Source: Armillaria gallica (Eukaryota; Basidiomycota; Agaricomycetes; Agaricales; Physalacriaceae). Taken from it: a stretch of 64,000 nt of DNA. Both the position numbers and the translations under genes were made by a program. Position 1 is the first letter of the stretch. Each line of letters opens with the position of its first letter. This document shows, piece by piece, positions 35,934 to 48,122 of the stretch. The notes under the pieces were generated by a model, which ran no database searches, was not told the origin of the DNA, and worked only from the letters and a program-made list of their open reading frames with translations. The DNA is taken from contig JBANDB010000009.1 of the NCBI GenBank assembly GCA_037576215.1, positions 310,001 to 374,000 on the forward strand, written 5' to 3'.

Positions 35934-35939
35934 TATAAG
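35934..35939 (+). promoter_or_regulatory. TATA box of AKR copy 3
   Basis: TATAAG, 31-36 bp upstream of the start codon, at the same distance and within the same GTATAAGCCAACT context as upstream of copy 1 (26985-26990). Confidence 0.5.
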
Positions 35940-35969
35940 CCAACTCCTCCTTGACCATTGACCACCACC

Positions 35970-37690
35970 ATGTCTTCTAGTATGCAATACGGTGAGCCAG
36001 GTGGCGCTCTGTACCTTCGACACCAGTCTAACTGCGTGTGAAGTGCGCCTCGGACAGTCTGGTTTGAAAGTGTCTAAGATCATCTTGGGATGCATGACCT
36101 ACGGCAGTCCGGAATGGCAAAAGTGGGTCCTGGGGAAGGACGAAGGGATTGTCCACATCAAGGCCGCGTATGTATCTTCTCCGTATACGTGCGCGTCTCT
36201 AATGTCACTTAGGTACGACGCTGGAATCAACGCTTTCGATACTGCGAATGTGAGTTTGCTCTCTCTGTTCCCAGACAAAACTGACCGACAACGCAGGTGT
36301 ACTCGAATGGGTTATCTGAAATCATTCTTGGAGAGGCCATCAAGCAACACAACCTTCCTCGCGACAAGATTGTTATTTTAACTAAGGTAGGTGACCTAGA
36401 TTCCACGCTATGAGACTACATTTATCATTATGTACTCAAGGTGCATGGGGCCGTCGGCAAAGAACCTTCGAAGAGGGATGCAAGGTCCGACCCTGATTAT
36501 GTTAACCAGTACGGGCTTAGTCGAAAGGTTTGATCTTCAGTTCACCGTCGAACTGCCCCTCACTCCGACACGTATCACTAGCATATCTTCGATTCTGTGA
36601 AGCACAGTTTGGAAAGACTGCAGCTCGACTATATCGACGTTCTTCAGTGTACGCCCAAATGCCATTCTCCTTTTCATTCACTCATTGTGTCTGCAGGTCA
36701 TAGATTTGACCGCGAGACTCCCATCGCCGAGACGGTAACATTTTCCCGCTTTCCGACTCAGGAATACAAGTTCAAAGTCGTGTTTTCAGATGAGAGCCTT
36801 GCATGACGTCGTCCAGGCCGGCTACGTTCGTTACATTGGAATGTCATCCTGCTACGCGTATCAACGTGCGCGTTCCTTCCTCTATCTGAAAACATGATAC
36901 TGATCCCCATCTAGTCCATGCGATGCAAAGTGAGACCTTCACCAAGTGCTTTTCGATTAACTAACCTATACGCGGTCAAGACTACGCTATTCAAAACAAC
37001 TTGACGCCCTTCATCTCGATGCAGAACCACTACAATCTCATCTACCGAGAGGAAGAAAGGGAGATGTTCCCCACTTTGAAGGTAGAAAATCTCCCATCCT
37101 GTTGGCTTCCTCTCAATGGTGCGGTAGATGTTCGGCGTGGGCTCCATCCCGTGGTCGCCCATTGCTCGAGGGAAATTAGCGAGGCCGTTCGACAAGCAAG
37201 GCGATACGACACGTGGAGAGTCAGATCGGTTAATCCTCTGTTTCTTTGATATTTTTATTCACTCACAGGATACAGGCTCCTCGAACGGTACAAAGAAAAC
37301 TCGGCTGCCAAAGTCATTATTGACAGGTATGGAAAATTGAGGCAGAAAAGAATGCTCCATTCATTGATCCTTTAGAGTCGAAGAGCTAGCAAAGAAAAAA
37401 GGAATTACAATGGCTCAGCTCTCGACCGCCTGGATTCTCAGCAAGGAAGGTGAGCTCGCAGGCTACTTTTATGATACTCCGAGTCTGTATCTTACTCAGG
37501 TGTCACCGCTCCTATTGTTGGGACGACCTCTCTCGAAAACTTGAGGGAGCTGATAGGTACAATTTATCATTTCAAACATCAGAACCTATTAACCTCCTGC
37601 GTAGAAGCGACGAAGGTTGAGCTTACGGTAGAGGAAATCAAGTTTTTGGAGGAGGAATATAAACCTTTGGCGATCTCTGGACATTCTTAG
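35970..37690 (+). CDS. Aldo/keto reductase, copy 3 of three
   Basis: Shares the exon plan of copies 1 and 2 and is open across all junctions, but is clearly more diverged in exons and introns. The fifth exon is shorter by a few codons and differs ([20 protein letters not shown]). The catalytic set is present: FDTAN, VYSNG, LTK and the HRFD of the nucleotide-supporting loop, followed by [19 protein letters not shown] and [14 protein letters not shown]. Its third intron begins with an ordinary GT donor (GTGAGT at 36250), which indicates that the GC donor of copies 1 and 2 is derived or at least not universal. It ends 414 bp from the oppositely oriented AKR at 38105 (tail to tail). Confidence 0.9.
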
Positions 37691-38104
37691 GTACAGGATG
37701 CAGTGTAGCACGAAATCCTAGATCAAAAGGATAAGAAGGATATGTCAGTTCTGTATTTCACTTGTGACGCAATGGCTTTCATTTGATCGTTGGCTCTGTG
37801 GTGTCTTGGGCTTCAACGTCCCCTAGTCGGGATTCTTAAAACGTTCCGAGACTTTGTTTTCTTTACCAAAGTCATGGTACTGGAATAAGGTATTACGTAT
37901 CCTTTAAATCACACGAAGACTTTAGGGCGAACTTTGAAGTCACGGAAATGGTATATTCTGGAGTATTTCGAGATCAACTCGAGATATCCGTACGCTGCGT
38001 AATTTATTCTATTTGTAACTGTAAATGGCTATAGTAAAAGGACGGAGGATGTGGAATGTACATGAAAAGATTGTACAAGCGAGACATAAATTCGTGCGGT
38101 CAGC

Positions 38105-39584
38105 TCATAGTCTGGCGGCGGATCTGATTGGTTGTAGCAAAGGTTGCTTTACCACACAAGCTGTCGAAGTCAGCCAGCGTCCGTTATCCTCTCCAGTGCC
38201 CTACATGACGAAATGAACCGAAGTCGAAACAAAAGGAAAGCACGGAAACATACAAAAAAGTTCCCTGGGAAACCTAAATCGAACGGTAGGACGCTCTCGA
38301 GATATTTTATTTGTTCTGGTGAAAGGACAATGTCCAATGCTTCCAAGTTCGAAGCGAGGTGCTCGACTTTACGACCACCGATCAGAGGGAAGACGTATGG
38401 CGTTTTCTGCATCACATATGCAATTGCGACTTTCCAACCGGATAAGTCGTCAGGAAACAACTTTGGAATGGAGCTCACCAGCACGAATATTCTCCGCACC
38501 AAGCTCTTGAGCGACGTGTTCCAGGGCTTTAGATATCTTCTTCTCGTCCTCCGTTCGTTCCCAGCAATCGCTAACCAAGGTTCTCCCTTTCTCTCCAGAT
38601 CGGCGCCGCTCTTCTTCCTCCTCGTCCGTGCGTAGTCTTCCCCCACCGAGGACATCCCATGGGGCCAGGGCAAGACCTATTTCGTATATGACTTTTGTAA
38701 AATACGACAGGTTTTGCAAGACTCGTACCAAGTGACCGGGCCATAGGGATGATTTCTCGCTCAAATGACCGCTCAAGGAGGTTCCACCGACCCTGGTAGA
38801 TAACGAAAGGAGATTTTCCTTGCTGTAGAGCGTACGTGTTAGCCTGGGCTACGAACCACGCTGGGGAGTCAGATATTCCCTGACTAAATATGAATACGGT
38901 ATCGTCTAGCAGTGCATAAGGATGGCTTACGAGGTAAAGTACCTTTCCTTGAAGAACCAGCATATGTAGGCTATTCATGATCTCTTGAACGGAGGTCTCG
39001 AAGTCATAGCAATGAACATAGAGAATATCGATATATGTTGTACGGAGCTTTCGGAGACTCTCGGTGACGGAAACATTCAGAGATTTCGCGTGATTGCCAG
39101 CGTAGTTGACCTGATGCTTTATGGAGGGCTTCCTGTACTTGTAGTTCCCCGTGTACTATAAACGGAACAACCGGATCAATGAAAATTAATGACGAGAACG
39201 AAGCACATGCAGTCAAACCTTGGTCGCAAGCACTATCTGGTCACGGATCCCCCTAGACTGCATCCATTCACCAATAAACTCCTCAGACGATTCATCCTGA
39301 CTGTCCGCAGTGAGTTGAACACGTGCCACGGTGGTCGCTTTCCGGATTACTCACTAGCCATTGGCAGTGTCGATGAAATTTCCTCCCATGTCATAGTACG
39401 CGTCAAGGAGCTTGAAACTCGATTCTTTGTCCATTGAACCCATTCCGAACTTGTCCCATTTGTCTCCTATGCTCATGGCGCCGAGCTGAAGGGGCGATAC
39501 GCGGATTCCAGCGAGAGGTGAAAGGACGCGGTAGTGTCCCAGTTTTGTTGCGGGGGGCAGAGGGGTTGGGTGGAATGCAGACAT
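38105..39584 (-). CDS. Aldo/keto reductase of the norsolorinic acid reductase/aryl-alcohol dehydrogenase type
   Basis: Begins [19 protein letters not shown]. Exon 1 is 39584-39355 and exon 2 39300-39219, with further exons to the stop at 38105. Motifs in order: [23 protein letters not shown] then [15 protein letters not shown] (Tyr restored exactly by the first splice), [14 protein letters not shown] (His), [61 protein letters not shown] and [13 protein letters not shown]. The length of about 390 residues and the acidic insertion are typical of AAD-type fungal reductases, which reduce aryl aldehydes or polyketide carbonyls with NADPH. It belongs to a different subfamily from the three neighbours, so the AKR island is not a simple tandem expansion. 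The last exon ([10 protein letters not shown]...RSAARL) follows a short intron. Confidence 0.85.
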
Positions 39585-41469
39585 GACGGTCGGGGAAGGA
39601 GAAAGGGAACGCCAGGTTGAACGGTTTTTGTACCACTTCAGAGGCCGGGAAAATAGTGGCCCCTGGGGCCTTGTGCCTACGAGCATGCATCCCAGAACAG
39701 AAATACACTGCCCAATAGCTGGTAGAGCTCTATTATATCCGGCACAGGTTTATCTGTCGGCTACGTGAGATAATACGTATTCGGACATAAGTATAGGGTG
39801 CCGCTTACTGAGCAAGTTGTGAAGAAAACGGCGTCCTGCTGTTTTCTTTGGCGACATCGAAAAACTTCGGGATCTTCGAGCCGCAATCCGAACCAATGAT
39901 TGTCAAGTTTTGGAGACATCACGGTCTCGAACAAAGAACATCAAATGGACTAGAGGGACATCAAGGCGATAATGATTTGATGTGCATTCAAGCAGCCGTT
40001 ATAGTCCTGGCAACGTAAAGAATCCGGCAAGTCCATATGCTGCTCTGGCGGAATGTGGATAGTCGGTAGGAATAAAAATGAGATGCTGTGCCAGCGCTAA
40101 CGCTTTTTAGCAAGAGTCGCCGGAGCATTTTGCATTCCTTGGCGATAAAACGCCCGTCTGCTTAATTCCCAAACGGAATACGATATTCGAGTGTACGCGT
40201 CTTTGACGGAAATGTGGAGCAATTCGCCGTTGCTGACAGAATAATTGACGTACTGCTTAACGGTGTGGTGTCCTTCCTTGGAACTCATAGATCACTATAT
40301 TTCTTTGTTTAGTGGAAAGTGAATGGCAAGACAGGATAAAACACCTCAGATCGCGATGACCATCTAGTCTGGAGTATCCCGGGCTTCCACTGGCCAAGAA
40401 CTTCTTTAATATATTCCGCTTCGCTGATAAATGAAGAACTTGGTACAGGCTTGTAACACGGCTTCTGGGATACTCACTACAAACTCACTAGCTGCGGTTA
40501 CCAGTATCAGTAAACTCGCACCCGTTCGTAGCACGCAACTAGGAGCCTGGCTCGATTTCTTGTTCATCGAATCGGAGTCGTACTGCTACTATTCGGTCCA
40601 ATGCTCTCGGCTCCCAAAGGGCTTTCTAGCTAGGAAGTCGTTGGACAAGTGCTGAGGGATGCGCGTCGTTCACATCCCAGTTATTGTGACCAGTAGAGTT
40701 GATTGCATATAGCTTGATTCCGCTAGATGAATCCAGTAGAAGCATTAGTCAGAGGTGTCGCTAGATTCACTAGCGTACTTAGCGCGGCGGGTGAGGGTTG
40801 GTGGCGCAATATGATGGATTCTGTTTTGGTGTTGTTGCGGGATGGCGAGAAACCTGTGCAAGAAGTTTAAGACTGGAAAGGTGCAACATGGCAAGCTGAT
40901 TTGAAACCGGTGAAAGAATGGGGGAATGTTGGACTTCGAGAAGGATGAAAATTTATCATACCGGGCCGAGTTTTGTTGAAGACGGGAACGCGGGCTGCGG
41001 GCCGACGAGTCCCGGTGCACATCCACCAGGCAACATTTCTTATGATATCTGTGATGTGATCTACCGAGTTTGTTCTCCTCAAGCATTTGTGCATATTATA
41101 TGCCGGTACCAGCAGGTGCCAGTAAACCTGTGGCACCCTTCTCAAGACTCCCGTGGCGTCTGAAATCGATCTCACAGCTCTTCGGGCGTACTTAAATGGT
41201 ATAGAATCAACCTTCTATCAGGTAAGCGCCTTGGTACGTCCTTTCGGTTGGTAACAAGCAACATTGAATGTCACAGTCATTGATCAGAACCAGGAGAGTA
41301 TTATCTTTACGCTAAATTGGATGACCGCCCAAGACTTCAATCACAATCGCCACAGACCGTCAAGGTGGTACGCCCAGCTCCTTGTAATAGTCAACATTGA
41401 CTGATGATCGTTTGATGCCATGCCTGAAAGTGTTCAGGTTTGCCATGCGGAACTTTGAATGATGGAAAA
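39585..41469. other. Intergenic with no supported gene
   Basis: Contains a basic 63-codon minus-strand frame (40097-40288, MSSKEGHHTVKQYVNYS) that could be a small gene but has no recognised relatives. Otherwise only short frames. Confidence 0.35.
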
Positions 41470-43677
41470 AGGCTTACTCCTTGACCAAATGTGCCTTTAT
41501 TGCGGAATGATACGTCAATTGAATCTGATTTTCGGTACCACGGCAATGCCAGCAATGCCAAATGTACTCATGACGATGACCATCGACAATGAAGCACTCC
41601 GATGACTTGGTCCACTGTAAACTGACTGGCCTAAGATTGGTCCTGGAGACGCATTTGGTGGTCGTGGCCTGATACACGTGGGATATCTGCAATATAATGC
41701 GAATATTGTCTTTGTCAGTTTGACTAGTGCTTAACAGTCCCTTCGAAACTTACAAGTCGCCTCCATCCAAAGAGCGGATACTGCCCGTGCTATATCTACT
41801 CGTATCGCAATCCTGACAATGGATATATATCCAGCTCGTCAAGTTCGCTCGCTGTGGTGGTCTCGACGTCTCGACCTAAGACGAGAACGACATCTTTGAC
41901 GATAGCTACAAGTCGCTCATCATAAAGTAGCACATCGCAATCCCAGGCTTTAGATCCAGTCCTTTACAACCGTGAATACACCAGCAATGCAGAGGGAAAA
42001 ATAAAACGACGCACTGACTGAGGAGATTTGGACAGACAGTCATGAGCTAGCACATGAGGATAAAACAGAATGGCTGTACAGCATGTGCACAGAGCAATAT
42101 GTACCGCAAGTGGACCACCCAAACCCGTTGCACCAGGAAAGAGGGACAGGAATTTCTCCGTGATTTTCTGGCGCCATTGAGACATCATTCCTGGGAGATA
42201 AGGAATAAGGCTCATAAAACTGTCCTTGTCGAGAGTGACTTGCGACGACTGTTGGATGATTTGGCTTAGAGGCTCAAGCAGGACAAAGTCCTGCAAATTT
42301 GGCACTTCATCGCAAGGGAGACCGTCGGGGTGGTTGCTGTAGTCCCGTAAGATTGGAGCGCACAGCTCAATGCGAGCGGCGAGCAGATCCTCACGCTCTA
42401 AAGCAATTTGCGTGCCTTGGCGGCATCCAGGGAGGTGAAGAAGTCGCGCTTGATGTTAAACCAGGCTAGACGAAGTTACGATTTAGAAAGAGATTTCAAT
42501 TGTAGTTACTCACCAGTTTCAGTCAGTGGGGTTTGCTTCACATAGTGCCGTTCATCGAAAGGGACAGGAGCCTTAGTCCACGAATCGTCCTCTTCGTACT
42601 TCAATTCATTGAGTTCCATCATAATTCTAACGAATTTCCCCTCTAAGTCATTAAAATGCATTACGAAAACAATGACGAACGCAGGTTGTGTCTCGCATGC
42701 CTCTGGTGCCCCACATTCAAGCTCGGTGATGTATGCTGCATGCCACGATTGCGCAATGTCTGTAAGCTGAATAATAAGAAGTAAGAAAATGCCGTGTATA
42801 ACACAGTTTCACGGTTATCATATCTCACCTCATCTAGTGATTCAAGGTACGTGCGACGCTCAGAAATATACTTCGATCGAGCATCACTGTCTAGAGAGAG
42901 GTAGTATTTCTGAACAGCCAGCGCTTCTTTTTTGTAACAAAATGTCCTTTGACCTGCTACACGTCGCTTTTAGCATAAGAACCGGAAAGCATGAGCGGGA
43001 ATGGGACGGACCAGGCGAGAACGACAAAGATATGAGTTTCCCGATGTTAGAATGTTTGCCACAACATTGTTCGAGAGAGATGATTCTACGCGAGAAAATC
43101 AACGATATTTTTGACAGGGAAGCATAAAGACCCTACTCCTTAGTAGCACAAGCCTTGCAGAGACGTACTCTCTACAGCCAGTTAATGGGAGCCGTCGTTT
43201 TCTGGGTACATCTCTGAAACACCATCAGGGAAACTGTAGCCTAAGCGCGTCAACTATAAACATGCAACTCACCTCGCACGACTTGAAGAAAAGAAGATTA
43301 GCCCAGGTAGGTTCGGACATGCCGGGAAATGGTGCGGGAAGCCCAGAAAGATTTGACCGTGCTACGCGCCAAATAGGGGCTGGCAAGCGTTTCATGAGTA
43401 TATCACGAAATCCTTTATCCGTCCACGCCAGCTGCAACAAATCTACGGGAAAAACCAGGCGAAAGATCTGTAGATTCCAGAAAGAATTGGGAGAATTGCT
43501 GATGAAGGCTGGTGACACGCGTACCTCTAACCAAAGATCCAAAGACAGGTCCATTAGTCCAACGCCGCTTGATTTCTGTAATTTCCTAGAAATCTTGTTG
43601 TTCATGTCGTTGTCCGAGGATAAGATTGGGCGGTGGCAAGTATTCAATTTGTCACGCTTGCTATTCGGCACGGCCAC
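41470..43677 (-). pseudogene. F-box/zinc-binding protein pseudogene
   Basis: The F-box is clear: LMDLSLDLWLE joins across a 58-bp intron to IFRLVFPVDLLQLAWTDKGF, then RDILMKR, IWRVARSN, GLPAPFPGMSEPTWANLLF. This is the large basidiomycete family with an F-box followed by a CxxC...RVRLCKxC zinc-binding region and a long helical C-terminus. Downstream are RVRLCKACATKE, a coiled LDSDARSKYISERRTYLESLDE-like helix (two pieces), KQTPLTET, WFNIKRDFF and late Cys/His pieces. Lesions: an in-frame TAG inside the zinc region (43172-43174), another stop after CKACATKE, a one-base frameshift in a conserved helix at about 42403-42409, and another frame change at about 41825. The several independent lesions argue for a real pseudogene and not a sequencing slip. 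Confidence 0.8.
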
Positions 43678-44118
43678 GTGTTGTGATTCATCACACGATA
43701 GACGCGATCTGACCTGCCATCAAGCTGAGCTGCCACTGGTTACGAAAAAAGAATTAAGCGCCGCCTCAGGCTTCTCATTGCCTACACGTGTTTGTATCTG
43801 ATAACGGTGCGACCCTCTATCATCGAGGTATGCTCCGTTGATGTTCCATCGACAAGTTCTCAGGCAATTGATTTGATAGCTATCTGCACCCTGGCGGCGC
43901 TGCGGGAAGTACCACGGTGTAACTAGTCAGTTTCGTAACAGCGGCGCTTAAGGACATTGAGCTTAACAGCATCTCTCACCTTCACTGCTTTAACGTTGGA
44001 CCTCTCTGCAGGCCAAATCCAAAAGCCAGTGAGTCCTTTGCTTCATGGTTGCGGCAGTCTCTGGATTTTTAACACCGTCTATAGGCTGAAGGAAGGCCGA
44101 CAAAGCAATCGGTGAATA
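43678..44118. other. Intergenic between the F-box pseudogene and the F-box gene
   Basis: Presumed divergent promoter region. No gene seen. A 179-codon plus-strand frame at 43262-43801 is mostly antisense to the pseudogene exon. Confidence 0.4.
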
Positions 44119-45289
44119 ATGTCTGCGGGTGCTCGACTATCCAGCAAGACTATCGAGACCATAGTCGGCCACCTTGCTTCCAATTTTAATGCCCTGAAAT
44201 CATGTTCCCTCGTCTCCCGGGCCTTCTGCTCTCCAACCCGGACCTATCTATTCCAGAATATTCGTGGCATTCATATCAAGCTTGAGCTGTCAACAGACTC
44301 CACGGACGTCATAAAATCTATATCTTCCCACGTCAGGGTTATCCGCCTATCGAACGACGACTTGCACACTATACTTATGCCGAGGATCATTAACAAGTTT
44401 AGCTGCCTTGACGCTATAACTATTCTTGGATACGTCGATTGGTCGACTCTCCCGGAAGAGATAGTCGCTGCGATATCGTCACGGACTACTATTACCTCAC
44501 TAGAACTGTACTCCATCGCATTCAAGGACCTTGACCAATTTTGTCATCTCATTCAGTCATTCCCACTTCTCACCTCTCTTCTGTTATTCGACATCCGTTT
44601 CCAAGATTTTACAAACAAGAAGCCCGATGTAAATTCAGAATGTAAACCAGCCGTGGAACACCTCACTGTGTACGGCAGCCCGGTCCTTCCGATTTTTCTC
44701 ACTACCGCGACGTCGCCGATTTCACTCCAGCGATTGAATAAGTTTACGATGATGGAAGTTTTTGCAGCGGACTTTGTAAGAGTGGCGATGTTGATGGAGC
44801 AGGCACCTCACCTTCGCGAGCTTCATTTCCGGAGTATGCAAAAAGGCGAGTCTCTTTTCCTTGCAACAATTCCCCTATCCCTGCTGAGCATAGCTTACAG
44901 ATATCGTATGGCGAGCCCCCGATCCTCTGGACCTTTTCGGCGTTCATATTATCTCGTTGGTTCTCCATGAGTCAGACCGCGATGGAGAAAGCCTACATTA
45001 CCTCTCACCGGAGTTGATCTTGAGTTGGTGGCTACGGTGTTTCGAAAGCGGGTTGGAGCTTAAATCCGTCACTGTGAAGATCTTTATCCAATCTCGATCC
45101 AACTCCTTGTTCAACGTGGAACTATGGGAGAAATTCGATGCAGTGATGGGGGAGTTATGGGCATTGAAGGACGTCAAGATTGTGATTCGGGGTCCTGAGA
45201 CATGCAGGACAATGCTTGGAAAGCACATTGAGGAACACTCTGACGGTCTGCATTCATCCGATGTGCTTAAAATTGATACGAGGAGATAG
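44119..45289 (+). CDS. F-box domain protein
   Basis: Two exons, 44119-44833 and 44901-45289, with a 67-bp intron (GTATGC...TTACAG) give 367 residues. Without splicing the frame ends early at 44970; the intron restores it. The N-terminus carries a degenerate F-box (LSSKTIETIVGHLASN, LKSCSLVSRAF, TRTYLFQNI), which would bind Skp1 in an SCF ubiquitin ligase. The rest has loose leucine-rich spacing (ITILGYVDW, ITSLELYSIAF, LTSLLLFDIRF, VEHLTVYGSP, LRELHF), as in the many basidiomycete F-box proteins that present a variable substrate-binding surface. WWLRCFESGLELKSVTV in exon 2 is a typical late motif. The target is unknown. Confidence 0.8.
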
Positions 45290-45582
45290 GGTTTCAGGGT
45301 TGCTTGTCGACTTACACTGGATATTTCTTGAATAGCGACAGGAATTCTGCGAACATGCGCTGTAGACTCGTAAAGTTGAACTCAGTAGTCAGAACTTTGA
45401 ACAGCAACTAGCACCATTTGCATACTCATGTATCATTAGTTCACTCGATACAACGAATCTTGAAGAATAGTCATAAAATAAAGCTACGTTACGCCAAGAG
45501 TGTGCTACAATAACCCATGCGCAATGAACAACGCGAACAGATTTAGTAAGACGAGAAAACTTGGTAACATAAACAAAATTGA
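45290..45582. other. 3' intergenic region between convergent genes
   Basis: The F-box gene and the minus-strand secreted-protein gene converge here. No further gene is seen. Confidence 0.5.
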
Positions 45583-46083
45583 CTAGTTAGCAGGTCCTCC
45601 TTTAATGCTGAACCTCTTGCTCCAGTTGCCCGAGTCTCCAAATACTACCGGTACAAATCGTGAGCGGAATCATTCCACGCTTCCAGGAAAGCAAAGAGTG
45701 CTCACGGATAATGGTATAATCATCGCCTTCAGTGACCCAAGGAACCTCGACGTTGATCTTCTCGAGGAGGATATCAAAATTGTCAGCCAGAACCACTGAA
45801 GCGAGTGTTCAGTATACGCAAGATAGAGACAGTAGGGAAACGTACCGGGCAGCTGCCTGCCTCCCTTGGTCAGCCTGATGCTGCTGAAATTTCGGCCCGT
45901 AATGAGATCGGGAGGATTGGAGGCGTCCCAAGAGACAGTTTGGGTGGTGTTCACCGTCCATGTCGTTCCCGTACTGGGAGAGAGGATAGGTGGGTTAAAG
46001 ATGTCTCTGCGGACGGCAGCAGAAGAGGCGGAGGCTCCTGCGAAGAGGGCGGCGAGGAATGCAGTAGAGAATGCGATCTTCAT
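45583..46083 (-). CDS. Small secreted protein, Kre9/KNH-like fold, copy 1
   Basis: Three exons: 46083-45846, 45795-45706, and a last exon ending at 45583. The signal peptide MKIAFSTAFLAALFAGASA is followed by a short insert with a possible dibasic site (VRRD). The mature domain reads IFNPPILSPSTGTTWTV, TTQTVSWDASNPP, IRLTKGG, then LADNFDILLEKINVEVPWV, EGDDYTIILFGDSGNW and KRFSIKGG. This pattern is the Ser/Thr-rich GPI-anchored/Kre9-KNH1 family domain (beta-sandwich, cell-wall glucan associated in yeast). The protein stops right after the domain and has no Ser/Thr tail or GPI signal, so it should be freely secreted. TATAAG (minus strand, 46124-46129) lies about 42 bp upstream. Confidence 0.85.
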
Positions 46084-47373
46084 GTTGAATGACTTGATGG
46101 AAATAGAACCCAATTCATGCAGGCTTATATGCTTTTGAGGAGACTAGAGTGAGGGCATTTCGTTCCCATGGACGGAGACTTGAGAGCGAAAGTATGACAT
46201 GGACGAGAGAAAGTCCGGTGCGGAAGAACCTCGGTTCCCGCCAATGTCGCTTCGAGAGGCGTTCATAGGGAACGGTGATAATTGCCCGCTGATCGACAAT
46301 CTCGGTAGAGATGCTCCGTTCCTTAGTGGATTGGCGTAGATGCAGAATTCTCTATTTTGTTTTGACGGTTTCTGAGGCGGTTAAGTCCAAGTTGAGTCTT
46401 GACGAAAGTTCGCAAAGTGATAAGAAGAGGCTGGCTCTAGCTAATAGGGAGGCCGGGCTAGTCAAACAAGCGTCACCAGTGCATGGCGACAGAATGTAAC
46501 AGGTGGTACCGTCCGTACCGCTAAGTATCTGAAGCCGGACGGAAGTTGCCGATGTACATCATCGCTGATCAGACTCGCGACTACTTGCGCGTCATGCATT
46601 GCTCCTCGATAATTACCAGTGGTCCCTTAGCCCGTGCAGCTTCGACTATGACAACTCAGCCATGCATGTGGATCAAGCTCAATACATAGGAAGCTTTGAC
46701 TTCGTGGATATGCTCACAATCGCATTTTTCAGCCACTCGTCCACAGAATTTTCTAGCAGACCTCGGCGTGGCTTCCCGGCAATCTGAAGCTGACGCTACG
46801 CTTGCGGTGCTTGGCTCTTTCTTGGCTCCCGTACTAACGCACGAATTTTCGGCCTTCTCATACCGTTTGGTTCATCGTGTGGCGTGCTGTTTCGTCGAAA
46901 ATTTATTGCTATTAGTTCTCGTGTGAACGATTCGACAATAAAAGTCACATGTCCCACAGTACCGGTAACATCGGGAACTACAGTTACCTATGCCAGGAAG
47001 TCCTGAGGTAGGCAAAGTGCAATCTCTCTTTACTGGAAGCCCACGGTTATATCCATTTTCTTGTAGTACCATTTGACCGGTACCGACTTTTGAAGAACGA
47101 GTATCAAAGTTACCTGAACCCCAAAGCTGAATCCCGACATTATCAGACACGGCGGCCCGTCCTTCGGCTGAGCAGTATATCCGAACGTCGTCCCACAAGA
47201 CCATGATTCTTCTTTGCTCACGCCGTTCAGCCTTCGTCATCATTCTCGAACATCGTTCTGGAGGCCCCGTTAATTTCGAAGGTCGCCTCCATCGGCGTAA
47301 ATTTCCCTTCTCTAAAATCGTATATAGCTTGAAATGTTTCATCCATATACCCTATTCTCTCAGCTCGAACAAC
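46084..47373. other. Shared divergent intergenic region of the Kre9-like pair
   Basis: About 1.3 kb between two head-to-head paralogues. Short open frames have no recognised domain. TATATAG at 47321-47327 is about 50 bp before the plus-strand start. Confidence 0.45.
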
Positions 47374-47851
47374 ATGAAAGTCGCATTCTCCACTGCATTC
47401 CTCGCCGCCCTCTTCGTAGGAGCCTGTGCTGACATCTTTGACCCGCCTGTCCTCTCCCCCAGCACGGGAACGACATGGACAGTGAAGACTACCCAAACCG
47501 TTTCTTGGGATACCTCTAATCCTCCTGATCTCATCACGGACCGCAATCACAGCAGCATAAGGTTGACCAAGGGCGGCAGGCAGCTGCCGGGTACGTTCCC
47601 GAATTAACCGTACGTCGCGTATACTGACCACCGACTTTAGTCGTTTTGGCCGACGAGTTTGATATCCTCCTCGGGAAGATCAACGTCAAGGTTCCTTGGG
47701 TCGTTGAAGGTGATGATTATGCCATTATCCGTGAGTACTACCTCCTTTTTCAAAGTGAAACAATTGTGCTGATACTCTGGAACGTGTAGTATTTGGCGAC
47801 TCGGGTAACTGGGGCGAGAGGTTCAGTATTAAAGGTGGACCCGCCAACTAG
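47374..47851 (+). CDS. Small secreted protein, Kre9/KNH-like fold, copy 2
   Basis: Three exons: 47374-47590, 47641-47730 and 47790-47851. MKVAFSTAFLAALFVGACA is the signal peptide, nearly identical to that of copy 1. DIFDPPVLSPSTGTTWTV, TTQTVSWDTSNPP, IRLTKGGRQLPG, LADEFDILLGKINVKVPWV and LFGDSGNWGERFSIKGG then follow. It lacks the seven-residue insert with the dibasic site found after the signal peptide of copy 1. Intron positions are identical. The two copies are inverted relative to each other and lie 1.3 kb apart, so they are a recent inverted duplication. Role: probably cell wall or extracellular matrix; inference from the family only. Confidence 0.85.
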
Positions 47852-48122
47852 ATATCATCGTCTACCTGTCGATAGACCTCCCAAAGGAAACTAGCTGTGT
47901 TCCTACGAAGGACTAAAATATGGTTTCCGATAGTAGAAATCACCGCGTAGAGTAAATGCTGAATTGGACATCTCCTGACGTTGTGTTTGCCAAAAGTCAT
48001 CGGTCCGCTCAAGTAGCTCATCAAATCCATAAGAGGGAGAAAAGATCGTCGTTCGTGATGCTACAAAGAAGACAACCGGAAGTATAATACAAAAGCATTT
48101 GAAGTTGGCAACATTTCAAAAT

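Noticed and set aside
38144..38635. 163-codon plus-strand frame
   Set aside because: It is antisense to exons of the minus-strand AKR, whose motifs and splice sites are clear.
40097..40288. 63-codon basic minus-strand frame as a gene
   Set aside because: No homologue recognised and no supporting signals; left only as a remark in the intergenic entry.
43262..43801. 179-codon plus-strand frame
   Set aside because: Mostly antisense to the F-box exon; the peptide has no domain.
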